Assembly: GCA_036278715.1 (NCBI GenBank)
Contig: DASUKN010000073.1
Span: 1 to 35,747, forward strand
From: Udaeobacter sp025935755
GTDB taxonomy: Bacteria; Verrucomicrobiota; Verrucomicrobiia; Chthoniobacterales; UBA10450
Direction of reading: 5' to 3'
Length of the DNA: 35,747 bases
Below, one piece after another: positions 1 to 7,943 of the stretch. Both the position numbers and the translations under genes were made by a program. The number at the start of each line of letters is the position of its first letter. The stretch's first letter is position 1. Under the pieces are notes generated by a model. That model was not told the DNA's origin. It worked only from the letters and a program-made list of their open reading frames with translations, and ran no database searches.

Positions 1-179
1 TTCCATCGTCGCAGAATATCCGTGCCGTCGTCGATCACAAATTCCCATTGGTCGAGTGGGATGTGTGGCGTTGGTCCTGCGGACAAAACAGGGAAGTCAG
101 TAGTTAGGTACTGCCCTGGCGGTAGCTTTGCATCTGCCGCGTTCCGTCGACCGGAAAAGCCTCGTGAGATAATCCCCAT
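1..179 (-). CDS. sulfite oxidase-like molybdopterin oxidoreductase, N-terminal part
   Basis: Only the first 59 codons are inside the window; the gene runs off the left edge. The protein starts MGIISRGFSGRR and continues with LPPGQYLT and FPVLSAGPTP, then a W-E-F strand. This opening is typical of the bacterial sulfite-oxidase-like (YedY/SorA-related) Mo-cofactor enzymes, which reduce or oxidise small S- or N-oxides. The ATG at 177-179 is preceded by GGAG at a suitable distance, so the start is well supported. The cofactor-binding Cys lies outside the window, so activity cannot be judged. The family is recognised from the N-terminal motif only. Confidence 0.7.
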   Translation of the reverse strand, partial: MGIISRGFSGRRNAADAKLPPGQYLTTDFPVLSAGPTPHIPLDQWEFVIDDGTDILRRW

Positions 180-190
180 TATACTTCTCC

Positions 191-630
191 CTACCTGATC
201 AAGGTATCGGACTCCTTTGCTAATCCGCCCTTCTCGATGACAAACTTTGCGATTTGATCGAAACCTTCGCCGCTCTTCAAATTCGTAAAAACGAGGGGTC
301 GCTTTACGCGCATGCTCAGCGCATCCGCCTGCATGACCGCAAGGTTTACTCCTACCATAGGAGCTAAATTTATCTTATTGATAACAAGAAGATCGGAACG
401 GGTAATCCCAGGGCCACCCTTATGAGGTATTTTTTTACCTTCCGCAAAATATCGCCACCCGACTCGACAAAGCATAATTCTGCATGTGGAAATTTCCGGT
501 TCATGTCTTCAATGGCGGCAAGATTCATGAAAGCATTCTCGCGAATCGCCCTATGAGGACAGCCGGCTGTCTCGACGCCCATGTTATGCGGAGCGTTCAC
601 GCTATCGAAGTCAGTGTTGTTCGTGATCGG
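191..630 (-). pseudogene. ureG: urease accessory GTPase UreG, broken remnant
   Basis: Two reading frames together encode the middle and end of UreG, the GTPase that helps load nickel into urease. The first frame (from about 600 down to about 440) carries MGVETAGCPHRAIRE, NLAAIEDMN and FVESGGD. The second frame (about 450 down to the stop at 191) carries EGKKIPHKGGPGITRSDLL, VINKINLAP and PLVFTNLKSGEGF. Between ESGGD and EGKKIP about 20 family residues are missing and the frame changes, so a deletion that is not a multiple of three has occurred. The N-terminal P-loop segment is also absent; upstream in-frame sequence runs into the end of the DoxX-like gene. No other urease gene is visible. The family assignment is strong and the non-functional state is clear. 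Confidence 0.85.
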
Positions 631-639
631 ATCTCCAGC

Positions 640-1110
640 TCAGTTTCGTAATCGATTCAGAAGCTTGTCCAACGTAAATCGGTCAGGCTCCCAGAACGCC
701 AGTAAGAATGCTGCAGCGGCTGCCGAGAAGACCGAATAGTCGAATGGCGTCTTGATGCCAAGACCTGTGGCCATGCCTATAGCAAATGACAAAAGGAGAA
801 GACCGGAGAGGACGGAGGCCATTCGTATTTTGAAGCCTGCGATAAGTAATATCCCAAAGAGTGTCTCTGCGACGGTAGCTACCCACGCAAACGACACTGT
901 CGATGAACTGGGGAACAGAGACGTCACCGCGCCCGTGTACTCCACGAAATGAGCGAAGTTTCCCCAGGAGACGTTCTTTGCTCCATAAGGCCCCCACAAA
1001 CCAAAACGATCAGCCACAGCGGATAGAAAGGAAGCTCCTAGCGCAAATCGTGCGAACAGACGGACAATCTCTGTCCCATTCTCTGTGAGTTGCGCGGCTT
1101 TTGAATTCAT
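640..1110 (-). CDS. DoxX-like small membrane protein
   Basis: The gene encodes about 156 residues. It resembles DoxX-family proteins, four-helix membrane proteins often found beside oxidoreductases. An early segment holds IVRLFARFALGASFLSAVAD, with later helices around FAWVATVAETLFGILLIAG, VLSGLLLLSFAIGMATG and FSAAAAAFLLAF. The start ATG at 1108-1110 was chosen because GGAGG lies five bases upstream; the longer frame back to 1215 has no such site and reads through debris of other genes. The stop overlaps the ureG remnant's upstream frame. The exact role is unknown. Confidence 0.75.
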   Translation of the reverse strand: MNSKAAQLTENGTEIVRLFARFALGASFLSAVADRFGLWGPYGAKNVSWGNFAHFVEYTGAVTSLFPSSSTVSFAWVATVAETLFGILLIAGFKIRMASVLSGLLLLSFAIGMATGLGIKTPFDYSVFSAAAAAFLLAFWEPDRFTLDKLLNRLRN

Positions 1111-1180
1111 ACGTGCCTCCACGTAAGGAGTATTGACTTTATGCAAAATGGTTTCATCGGAGAAATTTAATGCTCCGAAG

Positions 1181-1351
1181 CTAGTGAATGGGAGTGAGAA
1201 TCGGTGCTCGTTCATTTTTGATGTTCTTCATGTAATACATCACTTCTGTCCTTTCGGTGATGTGCGGGCGACCGGCTTCGGGATAGAAGATTTCCAGCGC
1301 CTCCACCTTAGGCGTGCGATAGAAAACGGTCGGCGTAATCGTGTTCGACAT
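1181..1351 (-). pseudogene. alpha/beta hydrolase 5' remnant fused to a second gene start
   Basis: A 56-codon frame from ATG 1351 begins MSNTITPTVFYR, then KVEALEIFYPEAG. This matches the N-terminus of epoxide-hydrolase/haloalkane-dehalogenase-like alpha/beta hydrolases (usually FYR..KV.GL.IFYREAG). It stops resembling them before the expected HGFP oxyanion motif. The rest (from about 1240, MYYMKNIKNERAPILTPIH) looks like the start of another gene with its own AAGGA site. It may come from a nitroreductase, because a following frame holds NFSDETI, but that is weak. No complete gene is present, and the frame overlaps the out-of-frame 3' tail of the MDR gene. It is read as deletion debris. Confidence 0.5.
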
Positions 1352-2333
1352 CTAAACTCTCGTTAGGCGCGTGAATTGCACCTTTGTCGTGGGCGTTAGA
1401 CAATCCCCGAGTCCTCGCCGGATGAACGCGGATGATCGTCTTTCCCTTAATCCGTTCGGTCCGGTTGAAGGCGGCAACGGCGTCATCGAGTGTCGCGACG
1501 TTGCCGATGTTCGTCCGCACTCGTCCGTCACGTGCCCACCGGACAATCTCACTCAGTTGGGCCCGATCGGATACGACGACGAAGTCGATAGTCAGCCCGC
1601 CAGCGGGCCGCGCCTCGGTCGGTCCGGTGATGGTCACCAGCGTTCCTCCGGCGCGAATCACGCCCGCAGACCGCTTCGCGATGTCGCCGCCGAGGACATC
1701 GAAAACCAGATCGACCTCGCCGACATCTTCCAGGACGTCGTTATCGAGGTCGACGAACTCCTGTGCGCCGAAGTCGAGAGCCGTCTGACGGCCGGAAGCG
1801 CGGCCGGTGCCGATAACGTACGCGCCGGCCTCACGTGCGAGCTGAGTTGCCATCGAACCGACTACGCCGGCCGCACCATGCACGAGGACGCTCTGCCCCG
1901 CGTGAAGGCGGCCGTGCTCGAACAACCCCTGCCACGCGGTCAGGCCCGGCATCACGAGGGCCGCGCCCACCGTGAAGTCAACATCACCCGGCAGCGGTGC
2001 GAGGTTGCGTGCCTCGACGGCCACATACTCCGCCAGCGTACCGTCCCGATACCAGTCCGTGAGGCCGAACACCCGCTGTCCAACCGACAGCCCTGTCGTG
2101 CCATAGCCGAGAGCGGTGACCACTCCGGCCAGTTCGTGTCCGGGAATTGAAGGCTTCCGGTCACGGCCGGCGCGGTCGGTCCAGGTCGATGGCCACGTCA
2201 GCTCATCCCCGGTGAATCCCGACGCTTGAATCTGAACGACGGCGTCGTTTATCGCTGCCTGCGGCTCGGGCCGCTCTACCAACTTCACCCCGGCCGTCCC
2301 CGCAGCCCGATCCGTCACCACAATCGCCTTCAT
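1308..2333 (-). CDS. MDR-family NADP-dependent quinone/alkenal oxidoreductase
   Basis: The protein has 341 residues and is a zinc-independent medium-chain dehydrogenase/reductase. The N-terminal GroES-like fold has IPGHELAGVV and VGQRVFG. The nucleotide-binding fold has VLVHGAAGVVGSMATQLA around residue 150. The family reduces quinones or activated double bonds with NADPH. The ATG at 2333 has GGAGG seven bases upstream. The family normally ends near KGKTIIRVHP (about residue 305); here 36 further residues run through the start of the adjacent hydrolase remnant, so the original stop seems lost. Base composition is visibly more GC-rich than the neighbours, which suggests transfer from a high-GC donor. 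Its substrate is unknown. Confidence 0.85.
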   Translation of the reverse strand: MKAIVVTDRAAGTAGVKLVERPEPQAAINDAVVQIQASGFTGDELTWPSTWTDRAGRDRKPSIPGHELAGVVTALGYGTTGLSVGQRVFGLTDWYRDGTLAEYVAVEARNLAPLPGDVDFTVGAALVMPGLTAWQGLFEHGRLHAGQSVLVHGAAGVVGSMATQLAREAGAYVIGTGRASGRQTALDFGAQEFVDLDNDVLEDVGEVDLVFDVLGGDIAKRSAGVIRAGGTLVTITGPTEARPAGGLTIDFVVVSDRAQLSEIVRWARDGRVRTNIGNVATLDDAVAAFNRTERIKGKTIIRVHPARTRGLSNAHDKGAIHAPNESLDVEHDYADRFLSHA

Positions 2334-2409
2334 CGGTCACCTCCCTGTGTCGAGTCCTTGCCTGTAACGTAGCCGCTCCATCCGAGCTGTGATCTCCCGG
2401 CTGATTACG

Positions 2410-2889
2410 TTACAAGTATTTAATCCTGTATTTTCTGGATAGCGCATCGTTTTGCTCTTGTGATGGTTCTCCACGTGTGAATAGGCCCGCCAATTCGACA
2501 AAGTAATTATCAAAGTGACCCGGCAACATCGTATCTAAAAGCCGGCTCGACTTACTTCCAACGTTCGTGAATCCATGAGGAATTCCTCTTGGCAATAATG
2601 CCATCACCCCTGGAACCGCTTTCATCTTTTGGTCTCCAAGCGTGACCTCAATTTCCCCGTCCAATAGATAAACAAGTTCATCCTCACGTTCGTGAACATG
2701 AAGAGCGACACCTTTTCCCGGCGGCGTAACAAACTCCATAACAGAGAAGACTCCGTTCGTGTCCTTGCTCTTCACTTTGTGAGAAATTGGACTGCCTGCG
2801 ACGTTTAATTTTTCACCTCCACCGGGCGGGACCAAAATTGGTTGCTGCATCGTGTTCTGTTGCGCTTTATCAACCGTGAGCGTTTCCAT
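2410..2889 (-). CDS. cupin-domain protein (quercetinase-like)
   Basis: The protein has 159 residues with a single cupin barrel. Motif 1 is visible as ALHVHEREDELVYLLDGEIEV, with the His-x-His and Glu metal ligands. Motif 2 contains PRGIPHGFTNVG, with the last His ligand. Such proteins bind Fe, Mn or Ni and include dioxygenases and small-molecule isomerases; the substrate cannot be read here. The start at 2889 (METLTVDK) was chosen for an AAGGAAA site upstream. A longer open frame to 3153 has no family resemblance and would run into the divergent regulator's promoter region. The gene is transcribed away from the LuxR-type regulator next door, which is a candidate controller. Confidence 0.8.
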   Translation of the reverse strand: METLTVDKAQQNTMQQPILVPPGGGEKLNVAGSPISHKVKSKDTNGVFSVMEFVTPPGKGVALHVHEREDELVYLLDGEIEVTLGDQKMKAVPGVMALLPRGIPHGFTNVGSKSSRLLDTMLPGHFDNYFVELAGLFTRGEPSQEQNDALSRKYRIKYL

Positions 2890-3058
2890 ACGGGTAATTT
2901 CCTTTCGATTGTTGGTTGTTGAACTTTTTAATCGGAACATCAGCGTATCAGCGTGAACGCTCGCCTTGCAAAATATCTTAAGTTGTATTTTTGCGGCGCC
3001 CCTCCGGTCGATCTGCTCCGCAGTTGCGATAGATAATTGAGCCTTGAGGAGGCCGACG
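2890..3058. promoter_or_regulatory. divergent intergenic region between cupin and LuxR genes
   Basis: About 170 bases separate the two start codons and must hold promoters for both directions. No convincing -35/-10 pair or operator palindrome was recognised by eye. The only clear signals are the ribosome-binding sites at each end (AGGAGG at 3047-3052 for the regulator; AAGGAAA read on the minus strand for the cupin). Confidence 0.4.
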
Positions 3059-4204
3059 GTGGCGACGAAGTGGCAACGCAAAGCGATTCCCGGAGTGCAA
3101 TCCGTTCTCGATCCCTTGTTGGAAAAACCGCTCCTACGTCTGCACGCCGCCACCGATGTCGATTCGTTTTGGAAAGCCGTTCAAAATGTCATCCAAGCGG
3201 CCCTCCCGACCTGTTTCATCGGCCTCACGTTACAGCACAGTCCTATTTTGCCGCGAATCGCCAAATCGACGAAGAAACTTTCGGCTAAATTTTTCCCGAT
3301 CATGGCGATCCAGAAATATTTCAGCACTCACCCGCACCGGAACATTGTATTCATCAACGATCTTTTTTCCGACGCGCGGCATTTTCGGCGGTCTTCGTTT
3401 TACCGGGGTTGCATGGCACCTGTAAACGGCCGGTGCGCCATTGGCTTATTCTTCTGGGATATCAGGCACCTCCTCGCCGCAATCATTGTCGTATGCAACG
3501 TGCAACAACGTGAGCCGTGGCCGCGCGAAATGGGAATGATTCGCCATCTCCATGCTCAACTTCAAACGGCGCTTCGCCGGTTGCATTCGCGCTCGCGCGA
3601 ACGGGCTGTACGAATAGCTCTTGAACAATTGATGCGCCGCGTCCCGTTACCGACAGTTCTTTTGCGATGGAATTTGAGATTGGCCTATCGAAATCAAGCC
3701 GCAACCGAGTCTTGCGCTTTATGGCAACGGCGATCGCCAGGTGAGCGCTTTATCAAAACGAAGGCGCCGCTTCCACCTGAGGTTCTTGATCAATGTCGCG
3801 TTCTCAAAAATCGATGGGAACAGCTGAGTCTATCCGGTTTTGCGCCGACCAATCTCGGGAACGAGACAGTTCATCATCCGACGCGGCATGGTCTGCGGGC
3901 GAGGATCAGTTTGAAACAGACGAGTTCGGCCGCCTTCGCGAGGCCGCATTTTTTAATCGAGTTCGAAAATCTGCGTCCAAGCACTGCAACAGGACATCAA
4001 CCGGACGGCGCTTCCTTGTCGCACCTGGTTCGGCTAACGAATCAAGAACAACATTTGGCACGTTTGGTATGCGACGGATGCAGTAATCAGGAGATTGCCG
4101 ATGAAACCGGTTCGAGTCTCGAAACAGTGAAAAAGCATCTTCGTTCCATCTTCAGCAAGCTGGAAGTGCCAAGTCGCTGCCGATTGATGGCGCTGATGCG
4201 CTAA
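3059..4204 (+). CDS. LuxR-family transcriptional regulator
   Basis: The protein has about 381 residues. The C-terminal 60 residues form a LuxR/FixJ helix-turn-helix: LTNQEQHLARLVCDG, then SNQEIADETGSSLETVKKHL and SIFSKLEV. The N-terminal 170 residues may be a GAF-like sensing domain, but no ligand motif is recognised. The GTG at 3059 was chosen because AGGAGG ends six bases upstream; the TTG at 3044 overlaps that site. No receiver domain or phosphorylatable Asp is apparent, so the signal is probably a small molecule or a partner protein. It is divergent from the cupin gene, with about 170 bases between the starts. Confidence 0.85.
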   Translation: MATKWQRKAIPGVQSVLDPLLEKPLLRLHAATDVDSFWKAVQNVIQAALPTCFIGLTLQHSPILPRIAKSTKKLSAKFFPIMAIQKYFSTHPHRNIVFINDLFSDARHFRRSSFYRGCMAPVNGRCAIGLFFWDIRHLLAAIIVVCNVQQREPWPREMGMIRHLHAQLQTALRRLHSRSRERAVRIALEQLMRRVPLPTVLLRWNLRLAYRNQAATESCALWQRRSPGERFIKTKAPLPPEVLDQCRVLKNRWEQLSLSGFAPTNLGNETVHHPTRHGLRARISLKQTSSAAFARPHFLIEFENLRPSTATGHQPDGASLSHLVRLTNQEQHLARLVCDGCSNQEIADETGSSLETVKKHLRSIFSKLEVPSRCRLMALMR

Positions 4205-4305
4205 GTAAGTGCCGAGATTTCCCAATTCAGGATTCGATTCCGAGCCACTCCGTGCCGGTGGTTGCGTGCTGGATTACCGTCTCGTTCTAGTAAGGCTCTT
4301 CTGTC

Positions 4306-5730
4306 ATGGAAAAATTTGATGTTGTTATCATTGGCTCCGGACCGGGCGGCTATGTTGCCGCGATCCGTGCCGGCCAACTCGGGCTGAAAACCGCCCTTGT
4401 CGAAAAGGACAGGGAACTCGGTGGCACTTGCTTGAACGTGGGCTGCATCCCGAGCAAGGCGCTTCTTACCTCGAGCGATCATTTCATGTTTGTCAAAAAA
4501 GAGGCAGCGAAACACGGGATCGTCATCGATGAGGCCCGTGTCGATCTGGCGAAGATGCAGGCACGCAAGAAAAGAGTCGTAAAAACATTCAACAGCGGCG
4601 TGCGTTCGCTCATGAAGACCAACAAGGTCACGGTGCTTGAAGGTCTCGGCACGATCACCGCCCCCGGAAAGATTTCCATCAAATCATCCAATGATCAGAC
4701 GCAGGAGATCGAAACGAACAACATTGTCATTGCCACCGGTAGCGCCCCGGTAGAACCGCCGTTCGCAAAATTTGACGGCAAAACAATCGTCAGCAGCACC
4801 GAAGCGCTTTCGTTCACCGAACCTCCAAAAAAATTCATTGTGATCGGTGCAGGGGCAGTCGGTTTAGAGCTGGGTTCCGTCTGGAACAGGCTCGGTTCGG
4901 AAGTAACGGTACTGGAACTTTTGCCCCGAATCGCGCCCGGTTTCGATCTCGAACTTTCGAATTTGCTCCAGCGTTTGCTCACCGCTCAGGGTATGGCATT
5001 CCATTTGGAAACAACAGTCAGGGGAATGAAAGTCGATGACGGTCACGCGACGGTCATCGCAACGAAAGACGGCCGGGAACTAAAACTCGAAGCAGACAAG
5101 GTACTTGGCTGCATCGGGCGTCGTCCGTTCTCGGACCATCTCGGCGCGGACAAAGTCGGCGTCGAGTTCGACGAAAAGAAGCGGATCAAAGTAGACAAAC
5201 ACTTCCGCACAAACGTCCAAGGCATTTACGCCATTGGCGATGTGATCGCCGGGCCGATGCTTGCGCACAAAGCCGAGGACGAAGGAATAGCGTGTGTCGA
5301 AATTATCGCCGGCAAAGCCGGTCACGTGAACTACGATGCCATCGCCGGTATCATTTACACAAATCCCGAGCTCGCTGGCGTTGGCCTCACCGAAGATCAA
5401 GCGAAAGAGCAGGGAATCGATGTGCGCATCGGCAAATTTCCGTTTCGCGCTAACAGCCGCGCCCTTTGCAGTGACGACGTGGAAGGAATGGTCAAGTTTG
5501 TTGCCGACGCAAAAACCGATCGCGTTCTCGGCGCCCACATTTTACACCACTTTGCGTCGGAACTAATTGCCGAAGCTGTTTCTGTAATCGAATTTGGCGG
5601 CACCTCCGAAGACATCGGACGCACTACTCATTCCCATCCCACCTTGAGCGAAGCAGTCAGAGAAGCCGCACTGAATGTCGAGAAACGCGCGCTCCATATC
5701 ATCAATCGTTTGGCGGGGCACGTCTCATGA
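4306..5730 (+). CDS. lpdA: dihydrolipoyl dehydrogenase
   Basis: The protein has 474 residues, the normal length for E3 of the 2-oxoacid dehydrogenase and glycine cleavage complexes. It reoxidises dihydrolipoamide with NAD+. Visible parts are the FAD-binding IIGSGPGGYVAAIRAGQLG at the N-terminus, the redox disulfide in GGTCLNVGCIPSKAL, the NAD-binding VIGAGAVGLELGS near residue 180, the second FAD motif YAIGDVIAGPMLAHKA near 310, and the C-terminal HSHPTLSEAV with the catalytic His-Glu pair. AAGG lies about eleven bases before the ATG. No E1 or E2 genes are nearby, so it probably serves complexes encoded elsewhere. Confidence 0.95.
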   Translation: MEKFDVVIIGSGPGGYVAAIRAGQLGLKTALVEKDRELGGTCLNVGCIPSKALLTSSDHFMFVKKEAAKHGIVIDEARVDLAKMQARKKRVVKTFNSGVRSLMKTNKVTVLEGLGTITAPGKISIKSSNDQTQEIETNNIVIATGSAPVEPPFAKFDGKTIVSSTEALSFTEPPKKFIVIGAGAVGLELGSVWNRLGSEVTVLELLPRIAPGFDLELSNLLQRLLTAQGMAFHLETTVRGMKVDDGHATVIATKDGRELKLEADKVLGCIGRRPFSDHLGADKVGVEFDEKKRIKVDKHFRTNVQGIYAIGDVIAGPMLAHKAEDEGIACVEIIAGKAGHVNYDAIAGIIYTNPELAGVGLTEDQAKEQGIDVRIGKFPFRANSRALCSDDVEGMVKFVADAKTDRVLGAHILHHFASELIAEAVSVIEFGGTSEDIGRTTHSHPTLSEAVREAALNVEKRALHIINRLAGHVS

Positions 5731-5734
5731 CAAC

Positions 5735-5931
5735 AGGCGGTATTCTTGGTGAGTACGCGTCGTGGCGATCCATAACGGCGTAGGCGAGATCGTAAGCGCG
5801 GATCCCGAAATCAACGATCGTGACGTGATCGGGCCAGGATCGTTTTGCCAATTCCGCTGCCACTTCACGCCAAACCCGTCGTCACCGAAAACGATGGTGC
5901 CGATTCCAGCCACAGCACGCTTCGAATTCAA
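5735..5931 (-). pseudogene. [NiFe]-hydrogenase maturation protease remnant (frameshifted)
   Basis: Reading from 5931, one frame encodes RAVAGIGTIVFGDDGFGV, the N-terminal signature of HyaD/HybD/HycI-type endopeptidases that trim the hydrogenase large subunit after nickel insertion. At about 5871-5877 the frame breaks. Shifting by one base (one missing G) restores VAAELAKRSWPDHVTIVDFG, then IRAYDLAYAVMD, the next conserved block. The sequence then ends in the 3' end of lpdA with no C-terminal half. It is therefore both frameshifted and truncated. No hydrogenase structural gene lies in the window, but the small gene at 6575-6925 may belong to the same lost system. Confidence 0.75.
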
Positions 5932-6129
5932 AGCATATTTCGGATGGCGCTGTGAAGATCGCCAGATCAGGGATTCCCCGATGTTAAAATCATAGGGGAC
6001 TTATTTTGCATCGAATCCGTTGCGGGTGGATTTTGTGTTAACCGACGAAGGCACTGACGACTCTGGTTGACGAACAAAAGACCGGGGAAGCAGGTCGCCC
6101 GAAGTCGCACTTGAGGGAAGGAGGGTAAA

Positions 6130-6498
6130 ATGAACAATCGGCAATATGTGAGGGCCGGGTCTGATGCCAGTGCAGGAGTTAGCTGGATCAACATCGTGCT
6201 GGGGATTTGGGTGATTATCTCACCGTTTATCGTCCAGTTTACACAGTTCCCGGCAGCAATGTGGAACAACGTCATCGTTGGCATTGTGATCGCCGTCCTG
6301 GCGATCATTCGCACGAGCGTACCGCGTCAAACAGGCTGGAGTTGGGTCAACGTGATTCTCGGAATCTGGATGATCATCTCGCCTTTTGCACTTGGCGCCA
6401 TGACCACAGCCGTACTTTGGAACAACATTATCCTGGGCATTGTGATCGCGCTCATTGCTACTGGCAGCGCCAGTTCAAAAGAGCCGGCGACCGCATAA
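6130..6498 (+). CDS. SPW-repeat membrane protein
   Basis: The protein has 122 residues, almost entirely four transmembrane helices arranged as a duplicated pair. Each half begins with SWINIVLGIWVIISPF or SWVNVILGIWMIISPF and continues with W-N-N then a second helix (VIVGIVIAVLAII and IILGIVIALIATG). This is the SPW repeat family, whose function is unknown. GGAGG sits a few bases before the ATG. It stands between two fragments of hydrogenase-related genes, but nothing in it points to hydrogen metabolism. Confidence 0.85.
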   Translation: MNNRQYVRAGSDASAGVSWINIVLGIWVIISPFIVQFTQFPAAMWNNVIVGIVIAVLAIIRTSVPRQTGWSWVNVILGIWMIISPFALGAMTTAVLWNNIILGIVIALIATGSASSKEPATA

Positions 6499-6574
6499 AC
6501 ACACGATGCGCGCGGTGTCTTTCAGCAAGGGATACCGCACTGAGCGACTCCCGCGCGCTGGGCCGCGGCTCGTT

Positions 6575-6925
6575 TCAAATCGGCTCGACTTCGTCAGCTG
6601 AATAAAAGAATCGATGAGCGATATATCGCATTATGCCGAGATGGCGTCCCGGATCGTCTTCCACTGCGTCGATGATCGCGATTTTTCCGTCCAGGGCGAT
6701 ATCCAGGACATCGGCGCGCCGTTTTGGACGAATGCGTACGCGGTCTCCGGCCTTTGATGTAACGCCGTCTACGACAACTCTCTGACGCTGCTGCGCAGGG
6801 TTGAAAAATTCCTTGTTGGTTTCACGCATCTCTCTCAGGGTCCCGTGCATTTTCAAAAACTCTTCCGGCTGCAGATTCTCGGCACGCTCGAGAATCTTGC
6901 GTGCTTGCTCATCGACGCGGCGCAT
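6575..6925 (-). CDS. small hydrogenase-locus-associated protein, apparently internally shortened
   Basis: The protein has 116 residues. It contains GDRVRIRPKRRADVLDIAL, DGKIAIIDAV, EDDPGRHLG and HRFFYSADEVEPI. From memory, this pattern is found in a small conserved protein encoded beside uptake-type [NiFe]-hydrogenase genes; its role is not established. In those proteins about 15 residues (a D...VHLAV strand) stand between IAIIDAV and DDPGR. Here the two blocks are joined directly, so an in-frame deletion is likely and function is doubtful. It follows the transketolase C-subunit gene closely on the same strand. No clear ribosome-binding site is seen before the ATG at 6925. Confidence 0.55.
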   Translation of the reverse strand: MRRVDEQARKILERAENLQPEEFLKMHGTLREMRETNKEFFNPAQQRQRVVVDGVTSKAGDRVRIRPKRRADVLDIALDGKIAIIDAVEDDPGRHLGIMRYIAHRFFYSADEVEPI

Positions 6926-6956
6926 CGATGAATCTCGACGGGAGATGATTCGACCA

Positions 6957-7943
6957 TTATTTTCTGGCGCGAACTTTTCTAACCGCTTCCACGATCGAGT
7001 CGACTCCCATCCCGTAGTACTCGATCAATTCTTCCGGCCTGCCGGATTGACCAAATCTGTCATTCACGCCCACAAAAGCCATTTGGACCGGGTACGCTGC
7101 CGCCAGAAACTCCGAAACGGCAGACCCCATTCCGCCGGCGATTTGATGTTCTTCGACTGTCACGATCGCTCCAGTTTCTCTGGCTAGAGAGATCAACATT
7201 TCTTGATCCAATGGTTTGATTGTTGAAAGATTCAGAACCTTTATCGCGAAGCCGTCAGCTTCGAGTTGTTTGGCAGCGAGCAGCGCGTTATGGACAAGCG
7301 AACCTGTCGCTATAATCCCGACGTTCGCTTTGTTGTCACTTTCGTAAAGGATCTCTGCCTTACCTATTTCAAAAGGCGTTTCATTGGTCGTGATTATCGG
7401 CGTTTTCTCACGTGCGAGGCGGATGTAAGTCGGACCTTGATGCCTGGCCGCGGCCATCGTCGCTTTCTTTGCTTCGATCGCGTCACACGGCGAAATGACT
7501 GTCATCCGAGGTAATACCCTCATCAGTGCAAGGTCCTCCAGCGCTTGGTGGGTGCCTCCATCCGGGCCGACGGAAACGCCGGCATGGCTTCCGGCAATTT
7601 TTACGTTGGTGTTATTATAGCAAATTGTGGTGCGAATCTGCTCCCAATTGCGACCGGGACTGAACATCGCATAAGAAGAAATAAAGGGGATTTTCCCCGT
7701 AGCTGCCATTCCTGACGCAACGCTGGCGAGATTTTGCTCAGCAACACCAACCTCAATGAAGCGCTCGGGAAACGCCTGCTTGAACAGGATCATTTGGGTT
7801 GATTCCGTGAGGTCTGCGCATAGCCCTACTACGTTTTTGTTTTCTTTACCTGCTTCAAGAAAACCTTCACCGAAACCTTTTCGGATTGCTTTTTGTTCAA
7901 CGTCTTTATCGAAGACTTTTGGGTTTAGCTTACTGGTGCTCAC
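6957..7943 (-). CDS. transketolase, C-terminal subunit
   Basis: The protein has about 328 residues and carries the pyrimidine-binding and C-terminal domains of a split transketolase, which moves two-carbon units between sugar phosphates in the pentose phosphate pathway. The thiamine-activating Glu is in FIEVGVAEQNLASVASGMA; the C-terminal domain has TGAIVTVEEHQIAGGMGSAV. The GTG at 7943 has GGAAAG upstream and overlaps the N-subunit stop by 14 bases; a TTG at 7961 is the alternative start. Translational coupling with the N-subunit gene is expected. The split form is common in many bacteria and is not a frameshift, since each part has its own start and complete domains. Confidence 0.9.
   Translation of the reverse strand: MSTSKLNPKVFDKDVEQKAIRKGFGEGFLEAGKENKNVVGLCADLTESTQMILFKQAFPERFIEVGVAEQNLASVASGMAATGKIPFISSYAMFSPGRNWEQIRTTICYNNTNVKIAGSHAGVSVGPDGGTHQALEDLALMRVLPRMTVISPCDAIEAKKATMAAARHQGPTYIRLAREKTPIITTNETPFEIGKAEILYESDNKANVGIIATGSLVHNALLAAKQLEADGFAIKVLNLSTIKPLDQEMLISLARETGAIVTVEEHQIAGGMGSAVSEFLAAAYPVQMAFVGVNDRFGQSGRPEELIEYYGMGVDSIVEAVRKVRARK

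Noticed and set aside
1371..2150. 259-codon plus-strand open frame
   Set aside because: It is antisense to the GC-rich MDR gene; high GC creates long spurious frames.
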